A stretch of 64,000 nucleotides of DNA from Streptomyces sp. Mut1 (GCF_030719295.1 NZ_CP120997.1:6086001-6150000), one strand, 5' to 3'. Shown: positions 42,627 through 50,891, numbered from the stretch's first letter. The notes: generated by a model not told the origin, from the sequence alone. Numbers and translations: made by a program.

Positions 42627-43789
42627 GCGACGGTCCCGGCAGGCAGGCCCGCGGCCGTCCGGGCCTGTGCCGTCCGGGCCAGGCGGTCGCTCCAGGATTC
42701 GCCCAGCACCTCGTCCACGGTCTCCGCGATGGCGTAGCACAGGTAGTAGCGGTGCATCGGGGACACGTCCAGCAGCAGGAGCTGCTGGTAGAACAGGTTG
42801 ATCAACAGGCGGTAGGACGCGAACCAGTCGGTGGTGCCGGCCACGGCCCCCGAGGCGTTCACCGCGGTGTGGAAGTCGCTGCCCCGGTGGCCGGTGACGT
42901 CCTCCTGGCCGGGCGGTCCCATGGTGCGCCGGTCGAAGCCGCCCTCCCGTTCCTCCAGCGTCCGCAGGGTCAGCGTCTCCTGCGCGACGGCCGAGTCGAA
43001 GACCCCCATGCAGTAGCCGAACGCCTGACGCCAACGGGCCGCCGAGGGGCCGCCGGTGTCCGCCAGGGTCTGCTCGACCAGGGCCCGCAGCAGCGGTGCG
43101 TCACCCGCGAGCCGGCGGGCGAAGACCGGCCGTACGTCCTTGCGGGGCGCCGCCCAGGAGAGGAACGCCTCGGCGTGACTGCGCAGCGAGAACACCCCGA
43201 ACGGGATACCGGAGTGGTGGGACGCCGCCAGCGCGACCATCGCCTCCGCCACCCGGGTGGGCAGGGTGCCCGCACCCGCGGCGGCCTCGGCGACCGCCGC
43301 CGTCAGCGGCCGGTTGATCCGGGTCAGCGCCAGATCGCACAGGGCGTTCAGCGGCTCGGGCCAGGTGGCGGTCCGTGTGGCGTCCAGCCATTCGAGCCGG
43401 CCGTGCGGGTGCATCGGCAGATAGGGCGGCTCGACCCGCTCCAGCCTGCCGAACTCCCGTGCGCGGACGAGGTAGTCCTCCTCGCTCAGCTGCTCATCGG
43501 GGACCAGCGGCCCCGCGTCCAGCTTCGCCGCGATGTCGTCCCACGGCAGCACGGCCCCCGCCTCACCCCCGGCCGGCCGGGCCACCAGGTCCACATGGGG
43601 GCCGTGCAGCCAGCCCCGCCGCAGATACAGCACCGGGGCGTTCAGCTCCTCGTCGAGCGCCCGGACGGCGGGCAGGACGGCGTTCGCCAGCCACTGGGGA
43701 TGGATGCCCCCTCGCGTGAAGAGCCGGACTCCGGTGGTGATGCCAGGGGCACGGGCCGGAATTGCAGCGGGTTCGGTATCCAGGTTCAA
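42623..43789 (-). CDS. Probable thiopeptide pyridine synthase ([4+2] aza-cyclase, TbtD/NosO-like)
   Basis: A 388-residue protein distantly related to LanB elimination domains (TIGR03891-type): GVRLFTRGGIHPQWLANAVL, LYLRRGWLHGPHVDLVAR, and a C-terminal helix pair LLINLFYQQLLLLDVSPMHR with YYLCYAIAETVDEVLG. The elimination residues are missing (GPHVDL in place of HLRLR, no HMxxNR), as expected for the paralogue that has become the pyridine-forming enzyme. It is the first gene of the operon. It would condense two dehydroalanines and release the leader. Confidence 0.78.
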   Translation of the reverse strand: MNLDTEPAAIPARAPGITTGVRLFTRGGIHPQWLANAVLPAVRALDEELNAPVLYLRRGWLHGPHVDLVARPAGGEAGAVLPWDDIAAKLDAGPLVPDEQLSEEDYLVRAREFGRLERVEPPYLPMHPHGRLEWLDATRTATWPEPLNALCDLALTRINRPLTAAVAEAAAGAGTLPTRVAEAMVALAASHHSGIPFGVFSLRSHAEAFLSWAAPRKDVRPVFARRLAGDAPLLRALVEQTLADTGGPSAARWRQAFGYCMGVFDSAVAQETLTLRTLEEREGGFDRRTMGPPGQEDVTGHRGSDFHTAVNASGAVAGTTDWFASYRLLINLFYQQLLLLDVSPMHRYYLCYAIAETVDEVLGESWSDRLARTAQARTAAGLPAGTVA

Positions 43790-44055
43790 ACCGTGTCACC
43801 TGCCGTGATCGGGGCGGTCGGGGCGAGCCGCCGCCGATCCTGCGTCGCCGCCGGGTGACCGGACAACGGCAGGGGGAGCCCGGCTGACATGCGTCACGCC
43901 TTTGATGACATTGATCACTTTCCGCAGGTGAGGAGTCGACGCGCGCGCGACCGCGGTGCATAGGATCGGCCGAACGCACCGAACCGGACCGCCCGTCGGT
44001 GAACCGGCCCCGGCCCCGGATCGGAGGCCGGGGACGTCGACGTCCTCGTGCCCTG
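43790..44055. promoter_or_regulatory. Promoter region of the thiopeptide biosynthetic operon
   Basis: A 266-bp gap. Its distal part holds the terminator at 44008-44033. The middle, near 43890-43930, is AT-richer (GCCTTTGATGACATTGATCA) and is the likely promoter for the operon starting at 43789. I see no clear operator. Confidence 0.4.
44008..44033 (-). terminator. Hairpin after the alpha/beta hydrolase gene
   Basis: CCCCGGCC (44008-44015) pairs with GGCCGGGG (44026-44033) over a 10-nt loop, 22 bp past the hydrolase stop on the minus strand. Confidence 0.5.
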
Positions 44056-44859
44056 CTACCGGGCGGCCTCGGCCAGGAACCCCGACAGCGCCCCGTACAG
44101 CGCCTCCGGCGCCTCCAGGTGTACGTCGTGTCCCGTGCCGGGGATGCTGACGGCCCTGGTTTCGGGGCGCAGGCGGAGCATCTCGGTGACCTCGTCGGCG
44201 GGGAGGAAGCCGGACCGGGCCAGGACGAGCAGGGTGGGGCACGTGACGCGGGCCCACGCGTCGTGGAAGGAGCGCTGGGCGTTCTCCGCCAGTGAGCGGA
44301 CCAGGACGTCCCGGTCGAAGCGGGGCCACCAGCCGTCGGCGCGCTGTTCCAGGCCCGCCGCCCAGCCCGCGCCGAGGCTGCCGCCGCCGAAGAAGGCTGC
44401 CGCCGCCTCGGGCGAGGGGAACGGGACCGGCCATGAGTCCAGCCAGTTGCCGATGTTCGTGGGGAGGTCCGGGTTCGGGCCGCCGAAGCCGGCTTCCACG
44501 AGGGCCAGCGCGCCGATGCGGCCGGGGTGCGCGGCTGCGGTGAGCATCGCGGTGTGGCCGCCCATGGACTGGCCGACCAGGACGGGGCGGTCCAGGGCGA
44601 AGTGGTCGATGACGGCGATGACGTCCGCGATGTACGCGGCGCGGGAGACATCGTGCGGGTGGCGTTCGGAGGCGCCGTGTCCGCGCTGGTCCACCGTGAC
44701 GACGCGGTGGCAGGAGGCCAGTAGCTCGGCCGGCGCGTCCCATTCGCCCCCGTACCCGGCCAACCCGTGCAGCAGCACCACGGGTTGGCCAGGCCCGCCC
44801 CGCTCACGGCAGGCGATCCGGGTGTCGTCCCGTACGAGCAGGTGTTCACGCCACGGCAT
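44056..44859 (-). CDS. Alpha/beta-hydrolase fold protein
   Basis: A 267-residue alpha/beta hydrolase: VVLLHGLAGYGGEW (oxyanion loop), RVVTVDQRGHGASER, nucleophile elbow VLVGQSMGGHTA, FLPADEVTEM (possible acid) and IPGTGHDVHLEAPE (His). The ATG at 44859 has GGGGG upstream; a TTG start 21 bases earlier is less likely. It lies just upstream of the thiopeptide operon on the same strand but is cut off by a hairpin, so membership is uncertain. A NosK-like acyl-transfer role is conceivable because no other aryl-transfer enzyme was found. Confidence 0.8.
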   Translation of the reverse strand: MPWREHLLVRDDTRIACRERGGPGQPVVLLHGLAGYGGEWDAPAELLASCHRVVTVDQRGHGASERHPHDVSRAAYIADVIAVIDHFALDRPVLVGQSMGGHTAMLTAAAHPGRIGALALVEAGFGGPNPDLPTNIGNWLDSWPVPFPSPEAAAAFFGGGSLGAGWAAGLEQRADGWWPRFDRDVLVRSLAENAQRSFHDAWARVTCPTLLVLARSGFLPADEVTEMLRLRPETRAVSIPGTGHDVHLEAPEALYGALSGFLAEAAR

Positions 44860-44924
44860 GACGGGCCCCCAAGTCCTCAAGGATCAGCCGGCCTCGATCA
44901 TGCCGGAGCCGTGGCGGTGGGTCT

Positions 44925-45095
44925 TCAGATTTTTGGGTGGAGCAGGCCGCGCTCGTACGCCTTGCGCAGGTGCTGCGGGACCAGGTGGGTGGCGCCGTCG
45001 ACGGTGACGGGGACCAGCGCCGGGGCGTCGGCCCGCCACTGGGCGCGGCGGTGGCGGGTGTTGCTGCGGGACATCTTGCGTTTGGGGACTGCCAT
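44925..45095 (-). CDS. rpmF: Ribosomal protein L32, cysteine-free paralogue
   Basis: A 56-residue L32: [20 protein letters not shown] start and the end [19 protein letters not shown]. The zinc-ribbon cysteines of the zinc form are absent, so it is the C-minus type that replaces the zinc protein under zinc starvation. It follows the COG0523 gene by 48 bp and belongs to the Zur-controlled operon. Confidence 0.92.
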   Translation of the reverse strand: MAVPKRKMSRSNTRHRRAQWRADAPALVPVTVDGATHLVPQHLRKAYERGLLHPKI

Positions 45096-45143
45096 GACGG
45101 CCGGTCCTTTCCAGGAGAGGGATGGGGGAGGGAAGAGGGGATG

Positions 45144-46295
45144 TCAGACGGCCGGGTCGAGCAGGTGGTCGAAACCGGTGGGCCGCGACCAGGCGTCGGG
45201 CCCGGACGTCAGCTCGTCGTCGGTGAGCAGGCAGGCGTCGAGCAGTGCGAGCAGCCTGGCCCGGTCGAGTCCCGGTGAGGTGAAGACGAGGTGCTGGCAG
45301 CGGTCGCCGTGTTCGGGGTGCCAGTCCAGCGCGGCGGCGGTACGGCGTTCGGCGGGCATCAGCTCCCAGGCGGCGTCCGGGAGCGAGGCCATCCACGGTC
45401 CCGCGTTCTCCACGCACAGCGCGCCGCCCGCCGCGTCCCAGGCGAGCAGGGAGTCCGGCCGGTCGGCGAGCCAGAACCGCCCGCGGCTCCGGGCCGCCGC
45501 GCAGCACAGGTCCTCCAGCGCCTCGTAGAGCCGGCCGGCGTGGAAGGGCCTGCGGCGCTGCCACACGAGCGTGCCGACCCCGTGCGCGTCGCAGTCGTGG
45601 GGGAGCCGGGCGCAGGCCGGATGCTGTGCGGCCGCCGCTGCCGCCACGTCGAACCCCGCCGTCGCCGCCGCGGCAAGACGGCCGGAGCGGACGGGGATCC
45701 GGGTCGCGGTGGGGTGGAGCTGGCGCAGCAGCGCGAGATCGTCCGGGCCGGTGCCGGGGCTGTCGGTGACGGCGAGTACGGGGGCGTACTCCAGCTGCCG
45801 TGCGAACGTGTCGCCCACCGTGCGCCGGTCCGTGACGGCCGCGGCGAGACCGGCCTCGGCGAGGTCGTCGCCGTTGGACAGGCAGGGCAGGACGAGGGCC
45901 GGGTCCACGGCGGTCATGACGCCGGTGAGCCGGAAGACGCCGTGGCCGTGGGCGGCGACGACCTCGGCCATGGAGCGGGGCTCGACGGAGTCCCACAGTT
46001 CCACGACCGCGAGCCGGGTCGTGCCGTCCTCGGCCAGGCGCACCAGCTCGGGCACGAGGTCCTCGCGCAGCGCGCAGCAGGCGCAGTCGTTGACCAGGGG
46101 CGTGTCGCCGCAGGCCGTCTCGCCGTGGGCGTCGCGCACGCTGCGGCGTACGGTGCCCGCCGGGCCCGCGGACAGGTCGTGGTGCAGGGCGACGCCGCCG
46201 GGGACCTCGCGCAGCAGTCGTCCGACCGTCTCGCGCCGGGCGTCGCCGTGCAGTCCGGCGACGATCACCACGGGCATCGGGTCCGTGGGCGTCAT
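45144..46295 (-). CDS. COG0523/CobW-like protein with a degenerate P-loop
   Basis: A 383-residue CobW-family protein. The metal-binding CxCC motif is intact ([13 protein letters not shown]), as are [13 protein letters not shown] and a C-terminal CobW_C domain ([20 protein letters not shown] ... [10 protein letters not shown]). The P-loop is not: [20 protein letters not shown] replaces the expected GxxGxGKT/S, and the catalytic Lys is missing. Genes of this kind beside cysteine-free ribosomal proteins are Zur-regulated and proposed zinc chaperones; whether this one hydrolyses GTP is doubtful. The ATG overlaps the L31 stop (ATGA at 46292-46295). Confidence 0.88.
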   Translation of the reverse strand: MTPTDPMPVVIVAGLHGDARRETVGRLLREVPGGVALHHDLSAGPAGTVRRSVRDAHGETACGDTPLVNDCACCALREDLVPELVRLAEDGTTRLAVVELWDSVEPRSMAEVVAAHGHGVFRLTGVMTAVDPALVLPCLSNGDDLAEAGLAAAVTDRRTVGDTFARQLEYAPVLAVTDSPGTGPDDLALLRQLHPTATRIPVRSGRLAAAATAGFDVAAAAAAQHPACARLPHDCDAHGVGTLVWQRRRPFHAGRLYEALEDLCCAAARSRGRFWLADRPDSLLAWDAAGGALCVENAGPWMASLPDAAWELMPAERRTAAALDWHPEHGDRCQHLVFTSPGLDRARLLALLDACLLTDDELTSGPDAWSRPTGFDHLLDPAV

Positions 46296-46549
46296 CGCCG
46301 GCCTCCGCCCTGTCCGTAGCGGCGCTCGAAGCGTTCGACGCGGCCCGCGGTGTCCAGGACGCGTGCGGTGCCGGTGTAGAAGGGGTGGCTCGCCGAGGAG
46401 ATCTCGACGTCGACCACCGGGTAGGTGTGGCCGTCCTCCCAGTCGATCGTCTTCTCGCTGGTCATGGTCGAACGGGTCAGGATGGCGAAGCCTCCGGCCT
46501 TGTCGCGGAAGACGACGGGGCGGTAGGCGGGGTGGATTCCGTGCTTCAT
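46292..46549 (-). CDS. rpmE2: Ribosomal protein L31 type B (cysteine-free)
   Basis: An 85-residue type-B L31: [20 protein letters not shown] and [20 protein letters not shown], with no zinc-binding cysteines. It lies between L33 and the COG0523 gene in the Zur-regulated minus-strand operon. Type-B L31 displaces the zinc-containing form when zinc is short. Confidence 0.95.
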   Translation of the reverse strand: MKHGIHPAYRPVVFRDKAGGFAILTRSTMTSEKTIDWEDGHTYPVVDVEISSASHPFYTGTARVLDTAGRVERFERRYGQGGGRR

Positions 46550-46598
46550 GGGTGGTCGGTCCCTGGGTGTGGGTGGTCGCGGGCAGGGTGGGGCGGGG

Positions 46599-46763
46599 TC
46601 AGCGTTCCTCGCGGAAGTCGACATGGCGGCGGACCACCGGGTCGAACTTGCGCAGGACCAGCCGGTCCGGGTCGTTGCGGCGGTTCTTGCGCGTCACGTA
46701 CGTGTAGCCGGTTCCGGCGGTGGAGCGGAGCTTGATGATCGGGCGTACTTCGTTGCGAGCCAT
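46599..46763 (-). CDS. rpmG: Ribosomal protein L33, cysteine-free paralogue
   Basis: A 54-residue L33: [19 protein letters not shown] with [20 protein letters not shown]. It lacks the CxxC pairs of the zinc form. First gene of the minus-strand arm of the divergent Zur regulon; its ATG is 13 bp from the predicted Zur site. Confidence 0.95.
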   Translation of the reverse strand: MARNEVRPIIKLRSTAGTGYTYVTRKNRRNDPDRLVLRKFDPVVRRHVDFREER

Positions 46764-46776
46764 GACGGGTAGCATA

Positions 46777-46791
46777 CGACAATGATTTCCA
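46777..46791. promoter_or_regulatory. Predicted Zur box between the divergent ribosomal-protein operons
   Basis: On the minus strand the site reads TGGAAATCATTGTCG, matching the Streptomyces Zur consensus TGAAAATCATTTTCA at 12 of 15 positions. It lies centrally in the 69-bp gap between rpmG and rpmB, where one repressor dimer could close both promoters. Confidence 0.75.
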
Positions 46792-46832
46792 TTACCGGTA
46801 AGCCGGTGACGAGAGAGAGGCAGAGCCCCCGT

Positions 46833-47069
46833 ATGTCCGCCCACTGTCAGCTGACCGGTGCCGAGCCGGTCTTCGGCAAGAAGATCTCCCATTCCCATCG
46901 GCGCACCTCGCGCCGTTTCGACCCCAACATCCAGAACAAGCGCTACTGGCTTCCCGGCGAGGGGCGTTACGTCCGCCTGCGGCTGAGCGTGCGGGCCATC
47001 AGGACCGTGGACGCCATCGGCGTGGAGGCCGCGGTCGCCCGGATCCGGGCCCGCGGGGAGCGTGTCTGA
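46833..47069 (+). CDS. rpmB: Ribosomal protein L28 paralogue
   Basis: A 78-residue L28: [39 protein letters not shown] and [21 protein letters not shown] chose the ATG at 46833 because the earlier in-frame ATG at 46782 falls inside the Zur box. Only one Cys remains. It overlaps the S14 gene by one base (TGATG). Confidence 0.95.
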   Translation: MSAHCQLTGAEPVFGKKISHSHRRTSRRFDPNIQNKRYWLPGEGRYVRLRLSVRAIRTVDAIGVEAAVARIRARGERV

Positions 47070-47374
47070 TGGCGAAGCAGAGCAAGATCGCGAAGAACGA
47101 GAAGCGGAAGCGGATCGTGGCCCGCTACGCGCAACGGCGCGCCGAGCTGAAGGCCGTCCTGGTCTCGCCCCGGACCACGGACGACGAGAAGGCCGCCGCG
47201 CGAGCGGAACTGGGGCGCCAGCCCCGTGACGCGAGCGCCACCCGCGTACGCAACCGTGACAGCGTGGACGGGCGGCCGCGCGGCCATCTGCGCAAGTTCG
47301 GCCTGTCCCGGGTGCGCCTGCGCGAGCAGGCCCATGCCGGATACCTGCCGGGGGTGACCAAGTCCTCCTGGTGA
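47069..47374 (+). CDS. rpsN: Ribosomal protein S14, cysteine-free paralogue
   Basis: A 101-residue S14: [20 protein letters not shown], then [20 protein letters not shown] and [20 protein letters not shown]. It is the long form without the CxxC zinc ribbon. Co-transcribed with rpmB under the Zur site. Confidence 0.95.
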   Translation: MAKQSKIAKNEKRKRIVARYAQRRAELKAVLVSPRTTDDEKAAARAELGRQPRDASATRVRNRDSVDGRPRGHLRKFGLSRVRLREQAHAGYLPGVTKSSW

Positions 47375-47384
47375 ACCGCCGGAT

Positions 47385-47418
47385 GGGGGTGCCGTGCGTA
47401 CGTTCGCACGGCACCCCC
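47385..47418. terminator. Perfect 14-bp hairpin between convergent rpsN and SDR genes
   Basis: GGGGGTGCCGTGCG (47385-47398) pairs with CGCACGGCACCCCC (47405-47418), loop 6 nt, located 10 bp after the rpsN stop and before the end of the convergent SDR gene. Confidence 0.85.
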
Positions 47419-47432
47419 GCCGGTCACCCTCC

Positions 47433-48260
47433 TCAGCTCCCGCCGTCCCGCTTCGCCCGCATCTTTCGCTGTACGCGGGCGCCCCGCGCCACCGCCCACG
47501 GCAGGGCGCGCAGGCCGAAGCGGGGGAAGGCGTCGGCCAGGCGGACCTGTACGCCCCGGCCGCGGGGGAGCGTCGTGACCGGGCGCGGGTGGTCCAGGAC
47601 CTTGCGTACCGCGGCGACCACCTCCTCCGGTTCGAGCAGCTTGCCCGAGAAGGAGAGCGCCGACGCCGGGTCGTCCAGCTTGTCGTGGAGCATCGGTGTC
47701 CAGATGCCGTCCGGGCAGACGCAGGAGATGTCGATCTCCGTGAGCCCGGCCAGGCGCAGGTCGGCCAGGGTGCTCAGGCTGAAACCGATCGCGGCGTGCT
47801 TGGACGCCGCGTACACCGCCTCGCCCGGGACCGGGGTCAGTCCCGCCAGCGACACGATGTTGACGATGTGCCCGCCCGTCCCGCGCATCGCCTCGATCGC
47901 GGTGACGGTCCCGTTGACGGTGCCGAGCGCGTTGACCTCCAGCATCAGGCGGCGCACCTCGGGGGTCTGCTCCCAGACCGGGCCCGTCACGAGCACGCCC
48001 GCGTTGTTCACCCATACATCGAGGCGCCCCGCCTCCGCGACGACTCGGTCCCGGGCCGCCGTGACCTGCGACGCGTCGCGCACATCGACCGCCGCCCACG
48101 ACACATCGGGCCCGAGGCCGGCCGCCGCCGACCGTGCCGCGGCCTCGTCCACGTCGGTGACCAGGACGTGGTGGCCGCGCTCGACCAGGGCGGCGGCGAT
48201 CAGCCTGCCGAGCCCGCGGCCCGCCCCCGTCACCACCGCGCCCGCGCGTGCCGCGCTCAC
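47433..48260 (-). CDS. SDR-family oxidoreductase
   Basis: A 275-residue classical SDR: GAVVTGAGRGLGRLIAAALV (NAD(P) motif), VNNAGVLVTG, catalytic Ser in IVNIVSLAGLTPVPG, YAASKHAAIGF (YxxxK). The Lys/Arg-rich C-terminus (ARVQRKMRAKRDGGS) is unusual. The GTG at 48260 overlaps the end of a possible 28-codon frame upstream (GTGA). It lies behind an AraC-type regulator on the same strand. The substrate is unknown. Confidence 0.9.
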   Translation of the reverse strand: MSAARAGAVVTGAGRGLGRLIAAALVERGHHVLVTDVDEAAARSAAAGLGPDVSWAAVDVRDASQVTAARDRVVAEAGRLDVWVNNAGVLVTGPVWEQTPEVRRLMLEVNALGTVNGTVTAIEAMRGTGGHIVNIVSLAGLTPVPGEAVYAASKHAAIGFSLSTLADLRLAGLTEIDISCVCPDGIWTPMLHDKLDDPASALSFSGKLLEPEEVVAAVRKVLDHPRPVTTLPRGRGVQVRLADAFPRFGLRALPWAVARGARVQRKMRAKRDGGS

Positions 48261-48454
48261 CGGAGGCCGCCCCCGGCATGGCCGGATCCCGGCACCGCCC
48301 GCTCCGGCGGCCGGGCCCCCGGCGTGGTGTCCGCTGCTGTCATGACCCACTCCCTCGCGCTCGTCGTCCGGCCCGCAGCATGCCCGCCGGGACGGGGCGG
48401 GATTTGTTCCGGCGCGACAATTCCCGGAAGACGGCGGGGCGGCGGCCCTCGGCC

Positions 48455-49474
48455 TCAGGAGGTACCGCGTGCCAGCCGGCGCACCTCGCTCGGGCTCGCG
48501 CCCCGCCAGCGCCGTACCGCGTGGCTGAGGCCGGACTGGTCGGCGAAGCCCGCCATCGCGGCCACCTGGCCGAGGGGCAGATCGGTGGTCGTGATGTAGC
48601 GCAGCGCGAGGTCCCGCCGTACGTCCTCCAGGATCTCGCCGAAGCCGGTCGACTCCGCCGCGAGGCGCCGTTGCAGAGTGCGCGGGTGCATCGCGAGGAG
48701 CCGGGCGATGTGGTCGATGGCCGGGGGAGTGATGCCCACGGTCTCGATCAGGGCGCGCCGGGCGTGCGTGGCGACCCGGTCCTCCGGGTCCGTGTGGTGC
48801 CGGGCCAGATGGTCGACGGCGAGCCGGCGGACGGCCGCGTCGCCGCTGCTGAACTCCCGCTCCAGCAGCCGCCGTTCCACCCGCAGCGCGCCGGCCTGGC
48901 TCCCGAACCGCACGTCCGCGCCGAAGAAGCCGGTGTACCGCGCGACCGGCGACAGCGGCTGGTGCGGCAGCTCCACCGACCGCAGCCCGCGCAGGCCGCC
49001 CACCAGCGCCGCCGCCACCCCGTGGAACAGCCCGATGCCCAGCTCCATGGCCTGCGGGGAGTACGGGGACTCGCGGGCGTCCTTGCGGTAGGTCAGCGCC
49101 ACCACCTCGCGGCGACCCCTCGGGTCCGGCTCCACGGCGATGCTCAGCGCCGGGCTGTGTACGAACAGGAACCGCGACGCGCACTCCAGCGCCTCGGCCA
49201 CCGTGGACGACGCCTCGATCGCGGGCGCCAGCCGGCCCAGGATGCCGATGTCCTGGGCGCGGGCCAGGCGGAGACCGAAGTCGGGGCAGCGCAGATCGCG
49301 GGCCGCCGCGTCGAGCATCGCGTCGTGCCCGGTGATCGGCACCAGCTCGTCGTCGGAGACCAGTGCCCGCAGCGGAATGGCGAACCGCCGGGCCAACTCG
49401 ACCGGTTCACCGCCCAGTTCCTCCACGAGGCGCGTGAAGCCGCGCAGACTGGCTCCCCGGATCATCGCTCCCAC
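48455..49474 (-). CDS. AraC-family regulator (ArgR/OruR-like)
   Basis: A 339-residue regulator: an N-terminal Arabinose_bd-type domain (LRGFTRLVEELGGEPVELAR; FGLRLARAQDIGILGRLAPA) and a C-terminal AraC DNA-binding domain (MHPRTLQRRLAAESTGFGEI; LPLGQVAAMAGFADQSGLSH). It reads toward the SDR gene, with 194 bp between, and is divergent from the GNAT gene; it probably regulates the SDR. Confidence 0.92.
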   Translation of the reverse strand: MGAMIRGASLRGFTRLVEELGGEPVELARRFAIPLRALVSDDELVPITGHDAMLDAAARDLRCPDFGLRLARAQDIGILGRLAPAIEASSTVAEALECASRFLFVHSPALSIAVEPDPRGRREVVALTYRKDARESPYSPQAMELGIGLFHGVAAALVGGLRGLRSVELPHQPLSPVARYTGFFGADVRFGSQAGALRVERRLLEREFSSGDAAVRRLAVDHLARHHTDPEDRVATHARRALIETVGITPPAIDHIARLLAMHPRTLQRRLAAESTGFGEILEDVRRDLALRYITTTDLPLGQVAAMAGFADQSGLSHAVRRWRGASPSEVRRLARGTS

Positions 49475-49593
49475 GAGGCGATGCTAAGGGCTGTCCGGTC
49501 ATCTCTGGTGGGCGCACGACGCGGCTACGGCACCTCGCCGCGTACGGGACCCCTGGCCGGCCGTGCCTCCTCACCGCCTGGATAATCCGTGCG

Positions 49594-50133
49594 GTGAATG
49601 ATCGTGTGCGGTTGCCGGGCGGGCTGAGTCTGCGCCCCTGGGAGATGTCCGACGCGCTCGCCGTGCGGGAGGCGTTCGCCGAGCCGGGGATGGAGCGGCA
49701 GGCCGACGCGCCGGTCGTCACGGTGTCCGACGCCGAGGAGTGGATCGGGCGGCGGCGGGACCAGTGGAGCCGGGAGGCCGCCTTCGCGTTCGCCGTCGCG
49801 GACGCGTCGGGCACCGCGCTCGGCGGCGTCTCTGTGAGCGGCCCGGATGCCCACGCCACCGGCTGGGTCTCCTACTGGACCGGTTCCGCCGCACGCGGCA
49901 GGGGCGTGGCGACCCTCGGCTGCCGGGCGCTCGCCGACTGGTGCTTCGCCGAACTGGGCCTCTTCCGGCTGGAGCTGGGGCACCGTACCAACAACCCCGC
50001 CTCCTGCCGGGTGGCGCTCGCCTCCGGGTTCGTCGCCGAAGGGCTGCAACGGCGCAAGCTCGCGTACGACGGCGTCCGCTACGACGTCGAGACGCACGCC
50101 CGGCTCGCGACGGACCCGCGCCCGGCCCCGTAG
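49594..50133 (+). CDS. GNAT-family N-acetyltransferase (RimJ-like)
   Basis: A 179-residue GNAT of the RimJ/RimL type: LRPWEMSDALAVREAFAEPG, WVSYWTGSAARGRGVATLGC (acetyl-CoA pyrophosphate loop RGRGVA) and LGHRTNNPASCRVALASGFV with EGLQRRK. The start is a GTG at 49594. It is followed after 46 bp by a methyltransferase gene and is probably co-transcribed. The acceptor amine is unknown. Confidence 0.9.
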   Translation: MNDRVRLPGGLSLRPWEMSDALAVREAFAEPGMERQADAPVVTVSDAEEWIGRRRDQWSREAAFAFAVADASGTALGGVSVSGPDAHATGWVSYWTGSAARGRGVATLGCRALADWCFAELGLFRLELGHRTNNPASCRVALASGFVAEGLQRRKLAYDGVRYDVETHARLATDPRPAP

Positions 50134-50179
50134 GAAGCGGCCCGGTAGTCTGTCCGTGGCGGGCGCTACTGTCGCCGGC

Positions 50180-50824
50180 ATGGTCGAACACGATGCCCTC
50201 CGCGCCACCCGCGACGCCTACGACGCCGCAGCCGTCCAGTACGCCCAGCTGTTCACCGACTCGCTCCGCGACGCTCCGCTGGACCGCGCGATGCTGGGCG
50301 CCTTCGCCGAGTACGTCGGCGCGGCCGGCGGTGGCCGGGTCGCGCTCGGCTGCGGGCCCGGCCACGTCACGGCCCACCTGGCGGGGCTCGGCCTTGAGGC
50401 GTTCGGCGTGGACGCCTCGCCCGCGATGATCGAGCTGGCGCGCACGGCGTGGCCGGAGCTGCGGTTCGACGTGGGGACGATGGCCGCGACGGACATCCCG
50501 GACGGGACGCTGGGCGGTGTGCTCTCGCGGTGGTCGGTCATCCACACCCCGCCGCCCGAACTCCCGGCAGTTCTCGGTGAGTTCCAGCGAGTCCTGGCGC
50601 CCGGCGGCCACCTTCTCATCTGCTTCTCCGCGACCGAAGGACCGGACCGCCCCACGCAGTCCTTCGATCACGCCGTCGCACTCGCCCACCGCTGGGCGCC
50701 CGGCCACCTCGCCGGGCTGCTGCGCGCGCACGGGCTGAACGAGGTGGCCCGGATGGTCCGCGAACCCGGGCCCGATGACCGGCGCCGGTTCCAGGAAGTG
50801 CACCTGCTCGCCCGCAAGGAGTAG
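50180..50824 (+). CDS. SAM-dependent methyltransferase (class I)
   Basis: A 214-residue methyltransferase of the UbiE/type-11 kind: RVALGCGPGHVTAHLAGLGL (SAM motif I with LGCGPG in place of LDCGCG), FGVDASPAMIELAR, DIPDGTLGGVLSRWSVIH and LAPGGHLLICF. The ATG at 50180 lies 46 bp behind the acetyltransferase gene. No substrate clue. Confidence 0.9.
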   Translation: MVEHDALRATRDAYDAAAVQYAQLFTDSLRDAPLDRAMLGAFAEYVGAAGGGRVALGCGPGHVTAHLAGLGLEAFGVDASPAMIELARTAWPELRFDVGTMAATDIPDGTLGGVLSRWSVIHTPPPELPAVLGEFQRVLAPGGHLLICFSATEGPDRPTQSFDHAVALAHRWAPGHLAGLLRAHGLNEVARMVREPGPDDRRRFQEVHLLARKE

Positions 50825-50891
50825 CGTCCGGGCGCCCCTGAACACAAAGGGGCGCCCACGGTCGTACAAGGGGCGCCTGCGGCCTCGGAAA

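Noticed and set aside
40026..42737. A 903-codon plus-strand frame across the thiopeptide dehydratase gene
   Set aside because: It is the GC-rich antisense shadow of the LanB-type gene, with repetitive Arg/Gly/Pro composition and no recognisable domain. The same applies to plus-strand frames at 36327-38810 and 34711-36339.
22647..43789. Cluster as a lanthipeptide or a simple linear azole peptide
   Set aside because: No LanC cyclase or LanM is present, while a split LanB, a YcaO/ThiF/SagB set and a pyridine-synthase-like paralogue occur together, which is the thiopeptide set.
23256..44055. Stand-alone acyl/peptidyl carrier protein (NosJ-like) for the aryl acid
   Set aside because: I looked for a short acidic protein with a DSL motif in the cluster and found none.
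46782..46832. Earlier ATG for ribosomal protein L28
   Set aside because: It falls inside the Zur box and adds 17 residues not seen in L28.
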